Shown here in pieces: positions 1 through 5,858 of a DNA stretch of 5,858 bases. Position 1 is the stretch's first letter. Each line of letters opens with the position of its first letter. The stretch spans positions 1-5,858 of the forward strand of contig JAAOYE010000054.1 of the NCBI GenBank assembly GCA_018221175.1. The letters run 5' to 3'. The notes under the pieces were generated by a model. That model did no database searches and was not told the origin of the DNA. It saw only the letters and a list, made by a program, of their open reading frames with translations. Position numbers and translations under genes: made by a program. This DNA is from Candidatus Woesearchaeota archaeon. Its GTDB lineage: Archaea; Nanobdellota; Nanobdellia; Woesearchaeales; BM511.

Positions 1-1947
1 ACTCTTGGTGGTTGTTGGCAAGGATACACAACACTGACTGACAATACTGTAGGTAATGTTTTAAACGAAGAATACTTTGATGACTTGCTTTACGCAAATG
101 ATTCATTCCATTATTGTAAGTTTGAGCCACCTCAATCTATTTGCAGAGTTGACACATCATGTAATGCAGGAGAAGTCGAAGCATTATATCTTTCAAGTTT
201 AACTAATGCTCACGCAGATACATCAAGTTATAGCAATAAACTCTGCTGCGATCAAAATCAATTCAACAATATTAACTTAACAAATATTTATCTAAGCTCA
301 GATTTCAATGCACACGTTGATGTAACTGGAGATGTTGGATATGGAACAAATGTTTCTATTGGAAGCAGTACTGGATATGCTGAGTGCAGATTGTCTACAA
401 AAGGAGTTTGCGATAGTGGATGGTCCTCTTTATTCTCGCTTTCAAGTGAAACAAACGCTCACATCGGTGAGCCTTACAATTATTCATTAAACTATTGCTG
501 TAAAGTCGCTGGCACTATCTCATTTGATAATTACGTGAAATATGATAATCCTCTTGTAACAGAACAAGGAGCATGCGCAATTCCGGGAACACGAGCATTT
601 TGCGACAACACAAACACTTGGAGTACAGAAAAAGTACAGGATTTAAACAATAATGAAGTTGATTTGAAAAGAAACGCAATAAAAACGATTAATAGTTCTT
701 CTCCAAGAATGAGAGAATATGCAAGTAGTGGCAATACTGCAGGATGTTGCCCGGATAGTTACTGCTGGGATGGAGAAAGATGCATTGATGGAACTGGATC
801 AGACACTGTATCTTTAGACATTGTTTATGATTTGGAAGGCAGCAATAATATCAATGATACCGGCCTAGTGTGCTCTAACGGTGTTTGGGTTAAGACAGAA
901 GCGAAATTCACACCACATCATGATGAGTTTTCTTACTGCTCTTTAAACTCACAGTGTTATTTCAACGAGGGATTTAATACCAGATGCTATAATGGCAGCG
1001 GGAGCGGCGCATTTGTTGATGGTTATGATTTCTTTTGCGACAACGGAGACTGGTCATCGCGCACAAAACTTTTAGCCGACACACTGTTTAATATAGATAA
1101 AAATGGAAATACATACTCAATATTTTGCGATGATACAAATCTCGTTTTAATACAGGAAATTACAGATGTATCTAATGTTCCTCATGCTATCAATGAGGTA
1201 GGTGCAAATAAAGATGAGGGTTGGAATTGGGCTTCTGTATGTGTTTTAGCAATAGATGAAGATGGAAACTCTCAGTTTGGAAACCCAGGAGATACAGTAA
1301 TAATAGGAGTTCCATTAGAAGATGGATGGGAAAACTTAGACTCGGCAAATTTCTGGAACTTTGCAGATACATGCTCAGACCCAGCAGGCATACTTGATAA
1401 TGGAAACACATATGTGCAGTGCACACCAAACATCTGGTACAACAACTTCACAAACACAATAATATTTTCAGAAGAGGATATTAGTAATTATATGTCTCCA
1501 TTACTGGCTGGCGGAAGTTTATTATCAAAATTAATTGACTGGTTTACAGACTTCATAAATCTTGGAAAAAGAGTTAGTAATTGGTTGGATTTCCAAGAAC
1601 TAATCCATGCGAGGGAATTTACATACAAAAACATTCTTTACAACCACATATATTATTTTGAAGACGGTTCAAATTATATTGCTGGAGTTAAAGAATTTAA
1701 TCTTGAAAAAAATAATGATGCATACTACATTATATATACAAAATATGTTGGGTTTACAGGTTTGGAAACTTGTAGCAATATCACTATTGACGGCGTTCCT
1801 CAATTTCTAACAACTTCGTTTACAAGTTCAAATTATAATAAAATAACCTGCGACACAACATCAAACGTCATAATCCAAGAGTACAAAGCAGATGAGATAG
1901 ATGACGTGTTCTGGCCTGACCTTACAGCACGTCTAAGACCAAAATAA
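1..1947 (+). CDS. Large cysteine-rich secreted/surface protein, 5'-truncated by window edge
   Basis: The frame is open from base 1 to the TAA at 1945-1947 (648 visible residues), so the N-terminus and any signal peptide lie upstream. A TTG at 85 is an in-frame Leu codon and not the likely start. I count 27 cysteines, including CC pairs at 244-249, 496-501 and 745-750, and about nine N-x-S/T sequons. This composition, rich in Asn, Ser, Thr, Gly and aromatics, suggests an extracytoplasmic, disulfide-bonded, possibly glycosylated protein. Visible modules are three NAH-type repeats (142-501), a CC-x4-C-x5-C cluster (745-783), several C-x(3-5)-W elements, and a C-terminal region from about 1490 with fewer cysteines that ends in L-T-A-R-L-R-P-K. 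No transmembrane segment is evident. From memory, similar modules recur in large DPANN surface proteins of unknown function. The role is unknown; a pilus-associated or cell-surface protein is an inference from the secretion genes downstream. Confidence 0.85.
   Translation, partial: TLGGCWQGYTTLTDNTVGNVLNEEYFDDLLYANDSFHYCKFEPPQSICRVDTSCNAGEVEALYLSSLTNAHADTSSYSNKLCCDQNQFNNINLTNIYLSSDFNAHVDVTGDVGYGTNVSIGSSTGYAECRLSTKGVCDSGWSSLFSLSSETNAHIGEPYNYSLNYCCKVAGTISFDNYVKYDNPLVTEQGACAIPGTRAFCDNTNTWSTEKVQDLNNNEVDLKRNAIKTINSSSPRMREYASSGNTAGCCPDSYCWDGERCIDGTGSDTVSLDIVYDLEGSNNINDTGLVCSNGVWVKTEAKFTPHHDEFSYCSLNSQCYFNEGFNTRCYNGSGSGAFVDGYDFFCDNGDWSSRTKLLADTLFNIDKNGNTYSIFCDDTNLVLIQEITDVSNVPHAINEVGANKDEGWNWASVCVLAIDEDGNSQFGNPGDTVIIGVPLEDGWENLDSANFWNFADTCSDPAGILDNGNTYVQCTPNIWYNNFTNTIIFSEEDISNYMSPLLAGGSLLSKLIDWFTDFINLGKRVSNWLDFQELIHAREFTYKNILYNHIYYFEDGSNYIAGVKEFNLEKNNDAYYIIYTKYVGFTGLETCSNITIDGVPQFLTTSFTSSNYNKITCDTTSNVIIQEYKADEIDDVFWPDLTARLRPK
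142..501 (+). repeat. Three degenerate protein repeats with an S-S-x-x-N-A-H core
   Basis: These repeats lie within the cysteine-rich protein. Copy 1 (142-249) runs from C-R-V through L-S-S-L-T-N-A-H to a CC pair. Copy 2 (about 289-321) keeps Y-L-S-S-D-F-N-A-H-V-D but has lost the flanking cysteines. Copy 3 (385-501) runs from C-R-L through L-S-S-E-T-N-A-H to Y-C-C. The DNA is diverged, so these are old protein-level duplications and not recent tandem repeats. The conserved His and paired Cys could be structural (disulfide) or metal-binding; the sequence alone does not decide. Confidence 0.7.
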
Positions 1948-1955
1948 TTTCTAAA

Positions 1956-1970
1956 AGAAAGATTTATAAG
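1956..1970 (+). promoter_or_regulatory. Archaeal promoter: BRE plus TATA box
   Basis: In the only substantial intergenic gap, a purine-rich BRE-like AGAAAGA (1956-1962) directly precedes TTTATAAG (1963-1970), a good match to the archaeal TATA box. Transcription would be expected about 25 bases downstream, near 1990, giving a leader of roughly 30-35 bases before the ATG at 2025. It would drive the winged-helix, ATPase and platform genes as one unit, because no comparable element or gap occurs further down. The call rests on motif and position only. Confidence 0.7.
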
Positions 1971-2017
1971 GGAATTACAACAGAAATTACTCTATAATCC
2001 TAAACCCGTGGGAAAAA

Positions 2018-2021
2018 GAGG
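2018..2021 (+). promoter_or_regulatory. Short Shine-Dalgarno sequence for the winged-helix gene
   Basis: GAGG lies three bases upstream of the ATG at 2025. The spacing is shorter than usual, but this is the only anti-16S-like match in the leader and it supports the ATG as the start. Confidence 0.5.
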
Positions 2022-2024
2022 AAA

Positions 2025-3170
2025 ATGACAAACATAGAGACAGGTGTCGACAGGCTTGTACAGCTAATCAAAGACCAAAAAAAGATTTCTCTAACTGACG
2101 CTGCAAAAAAGCTTGGTGTATCAAAAGTTGTGTTGCAGGAATGGGCAGACTTTTTGCAGGAAGAAAAAGTTATAGATATTGACTATAAGCTCACAACAAC
2201 CTGGCTTATTGAAAAAAGGCTCTCAGAAGAAGATATTAAAAAGAAAAAGTCAGACTTTGACAGCTTAAAAGACAACTTTATAAGGCGAGCGGAGTCGACA
2301 ATTGAAAGCGTGGGCATGGAAACAGAAGGACTTGAAAAAATAAAGGACCAGTTCTCAAAAATCAAAAAAGAGATAGGGGGAGAGCTTGAAAAAGTTCAAG
2401 ATGAAGTAAAAGAGCTTGAAAATTTTGAAAACCTAAAAAAAGGAATAGACCAGGAAATAATCAATCAACAGGCAGAATTTAGAAATTCTATGACAATAGC
2501 ACACCAAGAGCTTTTAGGAGAAGAAAAAAAATATCAAAACCTGATTGACAATATAGAGCAGGAAAAAGATGATATTAAAAGAAAAGAAATGGATGTTTTG
2601 GCACTACAAAAAAAAGAGCAGCAGCTAAAATCAAAACTAACAGACCTAAAAAACATGTTTGAAGAAATTCAAGACAAAATAGATGACAATCAGACAAAAA
2701 TTGAATATACAAAAGAACATATTGATAACTTAGAAGACTCTGCTGACAAGATTGAAAGACTAGTGATTAAAAAAAGAAATATTATATCACCACTTCTGGA
2801 AAGAAGCAAGGAACATGAAAAAAAAATCATAGAAATCCAAAACAACCTTTTGCAAAAGGTTCTAGAAAAAAAACAGGCAATAACAAATACAGCTGACGAA
2901 GGAAGACAGGTAGTGGAAAACTTCAAAAAATTCTTTGATAAAAAAGCACAAGTAGAATTGCTTTTAATGAAAATAGAAGAAGACAAAATCAACCTGAAAA
3001 CAGAGCTTAATAAATTAATAAAAAAAGCTAAAATGTTTGATATTGTGTCAAGTGCTAAAAGCTCAGACAAACATGTAAAAGAGCTTAAGCTTTCTATGGA
3101 TGCGATTGAAAAGAAAAAAGAGCATTTCAAAAACGAAGTAAAAAAGCTGCTTACACTAGTACAAAAATAA
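2025..3170 (+). CDS. Winged helix-turn-helix / long coiled-coil protein, cytoplasmic, unknown function
   Basis: The protein has 381 residues. Residues about 7-65 form a winged helix-turn-helix-like unit: an N-terminal helix, then I-S-L-T-D-A-A-K-K-L-G-V-S-K with a following recognition helix (V-V-L-Q-E-W-A-D-F-L), then a beta-wing ending near residue 60. From about residue 70 to the end the chain is rich in Lys, Glu, Ile, Leu and Gln with heptad-like spacing. It contains one proline (in I-S-P-L-L) and no cysteine in the whole protein, as expected for a long, possibly antiparallel, coiled coil. No signal peptide or membrane segment is seen, so it should be cytoplasmic. It follows an archaeal promoter and lies 13 bases before the secretion ATPase gene, which suggests co-expression. 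It could be a DNA-binding regulator or a structural adaptor using the winged helix for protein contacts. I do not recognise a named family. Confidence 0.88.
   Translation: MTNIETGVDRLVQLIKDQKKISLTDAAKKLGVSKVVLQEWADFLQEEKVIDIDYKLTTTWLIEKRLSEEDIKKKKSDFDSLKDNFIRRAESTIESVGMETEGLEKIKDQFSKIKKEIGGELEKVQDEVKELENFENLKKGIDQEIINQQAEFRNSMTIAHQELLGEEKKYQNLIDNIEQEKDDIKRKEMDVLALQKKEQQLKSKLTDLKNMFEEIQDKIDDNQTKIEYTKEHIDNLEDSADKIERLVIKKRNIISPLLERSKEHEKKIIEIQNNLLQKVLEKKQAITNTADEGRQVVENFKKFFDKKAQVELLLMKIEEDKINLKTELNKLIKKAKMFDIVSSAKSSDKHVKELKLSMDAIEKKKEHFKNEVKKLLTLVQK
2844..2861. repeat. Perfect 18-bp palindrome inside the coiled-coil gene
   Basis: AACCTTTTGCAAAAGGTT is identical to its own reverse complement over all 18 bases; the next flanking pair (C and C) breaks the symmetry. 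It is translated as part of the coiled coil. It could be a dimeric protein-binding site, or simply chance in A-rich coding DNA. Eight A residues follow at 2866-2873. Confidence 0.6.
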
Positions 3171-3180
3171 AAGAAGTTGT

Positions 3181-3186
3181 GAGGTG
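3181..3186 (+). promoter_or_regulatory. Strong Shine-Dalgarno sequence (GAGGTG) at the ATPase start
   Basis: GAGGTG matches the complement of the archaeal 16S 3' end (GGAGGTGA). It overlaps the GTG at 3184, which would otherwise be read as the start codon, and lies six bases before an in-frame ATA at 3193. The normal spacing therefore points to initiation near 3193, although ATA is a very rare start. Confidence 0.55.
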
Positions 3187-4851
3187 GGGGGAATAGCAAA
3201 GAAAACAAAGGTGGTAAAAAAAAGAATTAAAGCAGGGAAGACAAAGCTTAAGAAAAAACCTTCAGAATCTGATAAGTCAGAGGAACAAAGCAGCAAATCT
3301 GGCAGTGCTCCTAAAGGAGGAGATCAAAAAGAAATGCATAAAGACCTGCCTCAATTTCCTAAAAAACAAGACAAGAAAAAAATACAGCTTGAGACATATG
3401 AATACACATCAAAAAAGATACCAGTGACAATTACAATTTCTAGAGTCGAGGGAGAATTTGTTCCATTGTACGAAGTGTCCATCTCAAAGATTGGGAGAAC
3501 AACAGAGCTAATACTTGAAAAAATCAGGCAAGAGCTTATCAAACAAGTTAATCTTGGGATAGTGGAAATTACTGACACAAAAAAAACAAACATTGTTGAG
3601 GACAAATTCAAAGAAACAATCCAGATCCTTATAGACAAATACTTTCCAGACATCGATGACCAGACAAGAGAATTTTTAGTTTCCTACCTGATTCAAAAAA
3701 GCCTTGGGATGGGAAACATTGAAATTTTAATGGATGACAAAGCAATTGAAGAAGTTGTCATAAACTCTTCAAACGATCCGGTGTGGTGCTTTCACAAAAA
3801 ACATGGATGGCTAAAGACAAACGTCAACATATTTGATGAGGAGCAAACAAGGCACTACGCAACTATGATTGGAAGAAGGGTAGGACGGCAAATAACAGTT
3901 TTAGAGCCGCTGCTTGACGCAAACCTAAAAGAAGGAGACAGGGTAAACGCAACGATTATGCCAATATCGACTGCTGGAAACACAATAACTCTTAGAAAGT
4001 TTTCAAGAGATCCAATGACAATAACGCATTTTCTGCGCTTTAAAACATTCTCATATGAAGCAGCATCATTAATCTGGCTTGCAATGCACTTTGAACTCTC
4101 AGCACTCATTGCAGGAGGCACAGCTAGCGGAAAAACATCAACATTAAATGTGCTTGGAACATTTTTCCCGCCAAACCAGCGTATAATATCTATTGAAGAT
4201 ACAAGAGAGATAAGGCTCCCAAAATTCTTGCACTGGGTGCCGCTTTCAACAAGGCTTCCAAACGCAGAAGGAAAAGGAGCTGTATCAATGGAAGACCTGC
4301 TTGTAAATTCTCTAAGGATGAGGCCTGACAGGATTCTTGTTGGGGAGGTGAGGAGGCAAAGAGAAGCTGAAACGCTTTTTGAAGCAATTCACACAGGCCA
4401 CTCGTGTTATGCCACGTTTCACGCAAACAACGCAGAAGAAACTGTTAGGCGTCTAACAAACCCTCCAATTAATGTTCCAGTAACAATGCTTCCAGCAATA
4501 TCAATGATTATCATGCAGTTTAGAAACAGAAGGACAGGCCTTAGGCGTACGTTTCAAATAGCAGAAATCACACATGAGGGCGACGAGAACACATTAATGC
4601 AGTATGATGTCAAAAAAGATGTGTTAGTGAACAAAAATAAGTCAAAGTCTCTTATGGAAACACTTCAATTATATACTGGCCACACACCTGCAGAGATAAA
4701 ATATGATATGAAAGAAAAACAGACAGTTCTTCAATATCTTGTAAAACAAAACATTGACACTGTTGACGGCGTTGGAAGAATAATGGCAGAATACTACACT
4801 AACAAGCAAAATCTGCTAAAATTTGTAAAATCAAATAAGACATTTGGGTGA
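3184..4851 (+). CDS. Type II/IV secretion system ATPase (archaellum/type IV pilus class, FlaI/TadA/GspE-like)
   Basis: This is the hexameric cytoplasmic ATPase that powers pilin or archaellin assembly through a membrane platform protein; it has 555 residues from the GTG. Residues 1 to about 68 form a Lys/Ser-rich, probably disordered leader. The N-terminal domain runs from about 70 to 230, followed by the family segment E-P-L-L-D-A-N-L-K-E-G-D-R-V (241-254) and T-L-R-K-F (269-273). The ATPase core has Walker A G-G-T-A-S-G-K-T (311-318, K317), an Asp box E-D-T-R-E (338-342), Walker B I-L-V-G-E (384-388, E388) and a His box H403-T-G-H406 with T-F-H413-A-N. All key residues are intact. A C-terminal helical tail of the archaeal type follows. 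The TGA overlaps the platform gene by 4 bases, implying translational coupling. The family is clear; archaellum, pilus or secretion use cannot be separated here. The start is ambiguous (GTG 3184, ATA 3193, or ATG 3334). Confidence 0.95.
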   Translation: MGGIAKKTKVVKKRIKAGKTKLKKKPSESDKSEEQSSKSGSAPKGGDQKEMHKDLPQFPKKQDKKKIQLETYEYTSKKIPVTITISRVEGEFVPLYEVSISKIGRTTELILEKIRQELIKQVNLGIVEITDTKKTNIVEDKFKETIQILIDKYFPDIDDQTREFLVSYLIQKSLGMGNIEILMDDKAIEEVVINSSNDPVWCFHKKHGWLKTNVNIFDEEQTRHYATMIGRRVGRQITVLEPLLDANLKEGDRVNATIMPISTAGNTITLRKFSRDPMTITHFLRFKTFSYEAASLIWLAMHFELSALIAGGTASGKTSTLNVLGTFFPPNQRIISIEDTREIRLPKFLHWVPLSTRLPNAEGKGAVSMEDLLVNSLRMRPDRILVGEVRRQREAETLFEAIHTGHSCYATFHANNAEETVRRLTNPPINVPVTMLPAISMIIMQFRNRRTGLRRTFQIAEITHEGDENTLMQYDVKKDVLVNKNKSKSLMETLQLYTGHTPAEIKYDMKEKQTVLQYLVKQNIDTVDGVGRIMAEYYTNKQNLLKFVKSNKTFG

Positions 4852-5675
4852 TTGAAATCTCACGATTTTATAGCTTTATTGCAAGACGGTTTTTAGGACT
4901 TGACAGAAAGCTCAAGCAAGCAGGCATGCCTGACACAAAAACAGAATTTATAAAAAAAACATTCTTGACAGCAGGGTACACAACTCTAGCGCTATTTTTT
5001 GTGTTTTTTTTGTTTTTTTCAGGCATGAAAATTACATCCAAATTACTAATTATCCTATTTGGCGTTCCCTTTGCATTCTTGTTTGTATTTTTCTATCTGA
5101 TGAAATATCCTGATGTTCAGATAGGAAAAAAAGAAAATGATGTGAACAAAGAAATTATTTTTGCAGGGAGATTTATGATAATTGAACTGGATTCAGGAGT
5201 TCCTTTATATCAGGCGATGATAAATGTGGGAAAAACATATGAGGTTGTAGGAAGCTATTTTAGAGAGGTCATAGAAAAAGTAAATGTTGGAACAACTTTA
5301 GAAGTTGCCATAAATGAGGCTGTTGAAATCGTTCCAAGCGCAAATCTTAGGAAAATATTTTGGCAGATTTTAAACTCACTAAAGACTGGAAGCAACATAT
5401 CAGCGTCTATGAATTCTGTGATAGAACAAATCATTAGAGAGCAGCAGATTTCTGTAAAAGAATACGGCAGAAAACTAAACCCGCTTGCAATGTTTTATAT
5501 GATGGTGGCAGTAATCATACCTAGTCTTGGAATGACAATGCTTGTGGTGCTGGCAACATTTATGGGGTTGCAATTAAGTCTAACAGTATTATTTTCAATA
5601 CTGGGATTGTTGGGTTTTATTCAGTTCATGTTTGTGGCAATAATCAGGTCGTCAAGGCCAGCAGTTGAAATATAA
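4848..5675 (+). CDS. Type II secretion F-domain membrane platform protein (GspF/TadC/FlaJ-like), single-domain form
   Basis: The protein has 275 residues and is the inner-membrane platform on which the ATPase acts. An N-terminal amphipathic stretch (about 5-35) precedes two hydrophobic helices (about 40-59 and 65-85). A cytoplasmic T2SF domain (about 100-210) includes G-R-F-M-I-I-E-L-D-S-G-V-P-L and L-N-S-L-K-T-G-S-N-I-S. Two more transmembrane helices follow (about 213-237 and 243-266). This is the size of TadC/TadB-type single-domain proteins; archaellum FlaJ proteins usually carry two such domains in roughly twice the length, so a second subunit or homodimerisation is expected. The GTG start shares the GTGA with the ATPase TGA stop, a standard coupling arrangement. 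The next in-frame ATG would remove the N-terminal helix. Three T-runs early in the gene encode a Phe-rich first helix. The family assignment is from motif and topology. Confidence 0.9.
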   Translation: MIEISRFYSFIARRFLGLDRKLKQAGMPDTKTEFIKKTFLTAGYTTLALFFVFFLFFSGMKITSKLLIILFGVPFAFLFVFFYLMKYPDVQIGKKENDVNKEIIFAGRFMIIELDSGVPLYQAMINVGKTYEVVGSYFREVIEKVNVGTTLEVAINEAVEIVPSANLRKIFWQILNSLKTGSNISASMNSVIEQIIREQQISVKEYGRKLNPLAMFYMMVAVIIPSLGMTMLVVLATFMGLQLSLTVLFSILGLLGFIQFMFVAIIRSSRPAVEI

Positions 5676-5676
5676 A

Positions 5677-5858
5677 ATGACAAAAGATAAATCAATAAGA
5701 TTTGCTGAAAAGTTTAAAGAATATAAAGAAGCAAAAGGAAAGCATAGATCTCTTTCTAAAAAGTTTGAGGAATATGAAAAGAAAAAGGAAAAAGAAGAAA
5801 AGAAGAAAATTGTCGATGAAAAAGTTGACGAAGAATCAAAAAAAGCAGAGGAGAAAAA
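5677..5858 (+). CDS. N-terminus of a Lys/Glu-rich protein, 3'-truncated by window edge
   Basis: An ATG lies one base after the platform gene's TAA and the frame stays open to the window end (60 complete codons). Of these 60 residues, 20 are Lys and 14 are Glu, so the visible part is a highly charged helix, coiled coil or disordered leader. Two similar blocks, F-A-E-K-F-K-E-Y-K-E-A-K (residues 9-20) and L-S-K-K-F-E-E-Y-E-K-K-K (26-37), are 17 residues apart. There is no Shine-Dalgarno match upstream, so translation probably depends on coupling to the platform gene. By position it could be a second platform protein with a charged cytoplasmic leader, or another cytoplasmic component. The visible part carries no family signature, and I cannot name it. 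Confidence 0.75.
   Translation, partial: MTKDKSIRFAEKFKEYKEAKGKHRSLSKKFEEYEKKKEKEEKKKIVDEKVDEESKKAEEK

Noticed and set aside
85..87. TTG as the start codon of the cysteine-rich protein
   Set aside because: The frame is open to base 1 with similar protein character, including a G-G-C-W segment, and no ribosome binding site precedes the TTG.
1190..1457. Two overlapping minus-strand open frames and a short plus-strand frame (1607-1810) in the surface-protein region
   Set aside because: They are low-complexity products in alternative frames of a continuous Cys-patterned protein.
1948..1962. Terminator after the cysteine-rich gene
   Set aside because: There is no hairpin and only a three-T run, too weak to call.
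1993..1998. TATAAT, a bacterial-type -10 box upstream of the winged-helix gene
   Set aside because: There is no -35 partner at the right distance, and the BRE/TATA element at 1956-1970 fits the archaeal gene content better.
2690..3208. 172-codon open frame on the minus strand
   Set aside because: Its Phe/Ser/Leu-rich product is the antisense reflection of Lys/Glu-rich coiled-coil codons; it has no plausible start context and overlaps a well-supported gene.
3351..4426. Several minus-strand open frames opposite the ATPase gene
   Set aside because: They overlap the intact ATPase motifs and show no family features of their own.
4921..4932. 12-bp palindrome CAGGCATGCCTG near the start of the platform gene
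   Set aside because: About one 12-bp perfect palindrome is expected by chance in a window this size, and it encodes conserved-looking residues.
5671..5676. TATAAA immediately before the last gene as a TATA box
   Set aside because: It overlaps the platform gene's stop and abuts the ATG, so it could not place a transcript start before that codon; coupling explains the spacing.
1..5858. CRISPR arrays, tRNA/rRNA genes, insertion sequences
   Set aside because: No regularly spaced direct repeats, cloverleaf-like segments, transposase motifs or terminal inverted repeats were seen.

Overview
The window looks like part of an archaeal genome, most plausibly an AT-rich, small-genome DPANN-type lineage (Woesearchaeota/Pacearchaeota-like). 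The lineage is inferred from memory of similar gene sets and protein styles, not from a search. Supporting signs are an archaeal-style BRE/TATA element in the only real intergenic gap, a FlaI/TadA-type archaeal secretion ATPase, arginine encoded mainly by AGA/AGG, GTG starts and tightly packed genes. All supported genes are on the + strand and no RNA genes were seen.

Layout. Positions 1-1947 hold the 3' part of a large, cysteine-rich, presumably secreted or surface protein. It is open from the first base, so its N-terminus lies upstream. A 77-base gap (1948-2024) carries a good archaeal promoter. A tightly packed cluster follows: a winged-helix/coiled-coil protein (2025-3170), a type II/IV secretion (archaellum/type IV pilus class) ATPase (3184-4851), a half-length GspF/TadC/FlaJ-type membrane platform protein that overlaps the ATPase stop by 4 bases (4848-5675), and the start of a Lys/Glu-rich protein one base further on (5677 to the window end).

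How they may work together. The ATPase and the platform protein form the engine core of a type IV pilus-like machine: ATP hydrolysis in the cytoplasm drives pilin insertion through the membrane platform. The winged-helix/coiled-coil protein opens the same apparent transcription unit and may be an uncharacterised cytoplasmic partner or regulator of this machine. The upstream cysteine-rich protein, with sequons and repeated Cys/Trp motifs, is a reasonable candidate for an exported or pilus-associated surface protein. It has no visible promoter link to the cluster, so this connection is inference from proximity. Nothing in the window tells whether the machine makes an archaellum, an adhesive pilus or a secretion pseudopilus.

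Points worth a second look are the ATPase start (GTG inside the Shine-Dalgarno sequence versus a possible ATA codon), a perfect 18-bp palindrome inside the coiled-coil gene, the one-domain platform protein, the lysine-rich ATPase leader, and the modular C-x(3-5)-W architecture of the surface protein.
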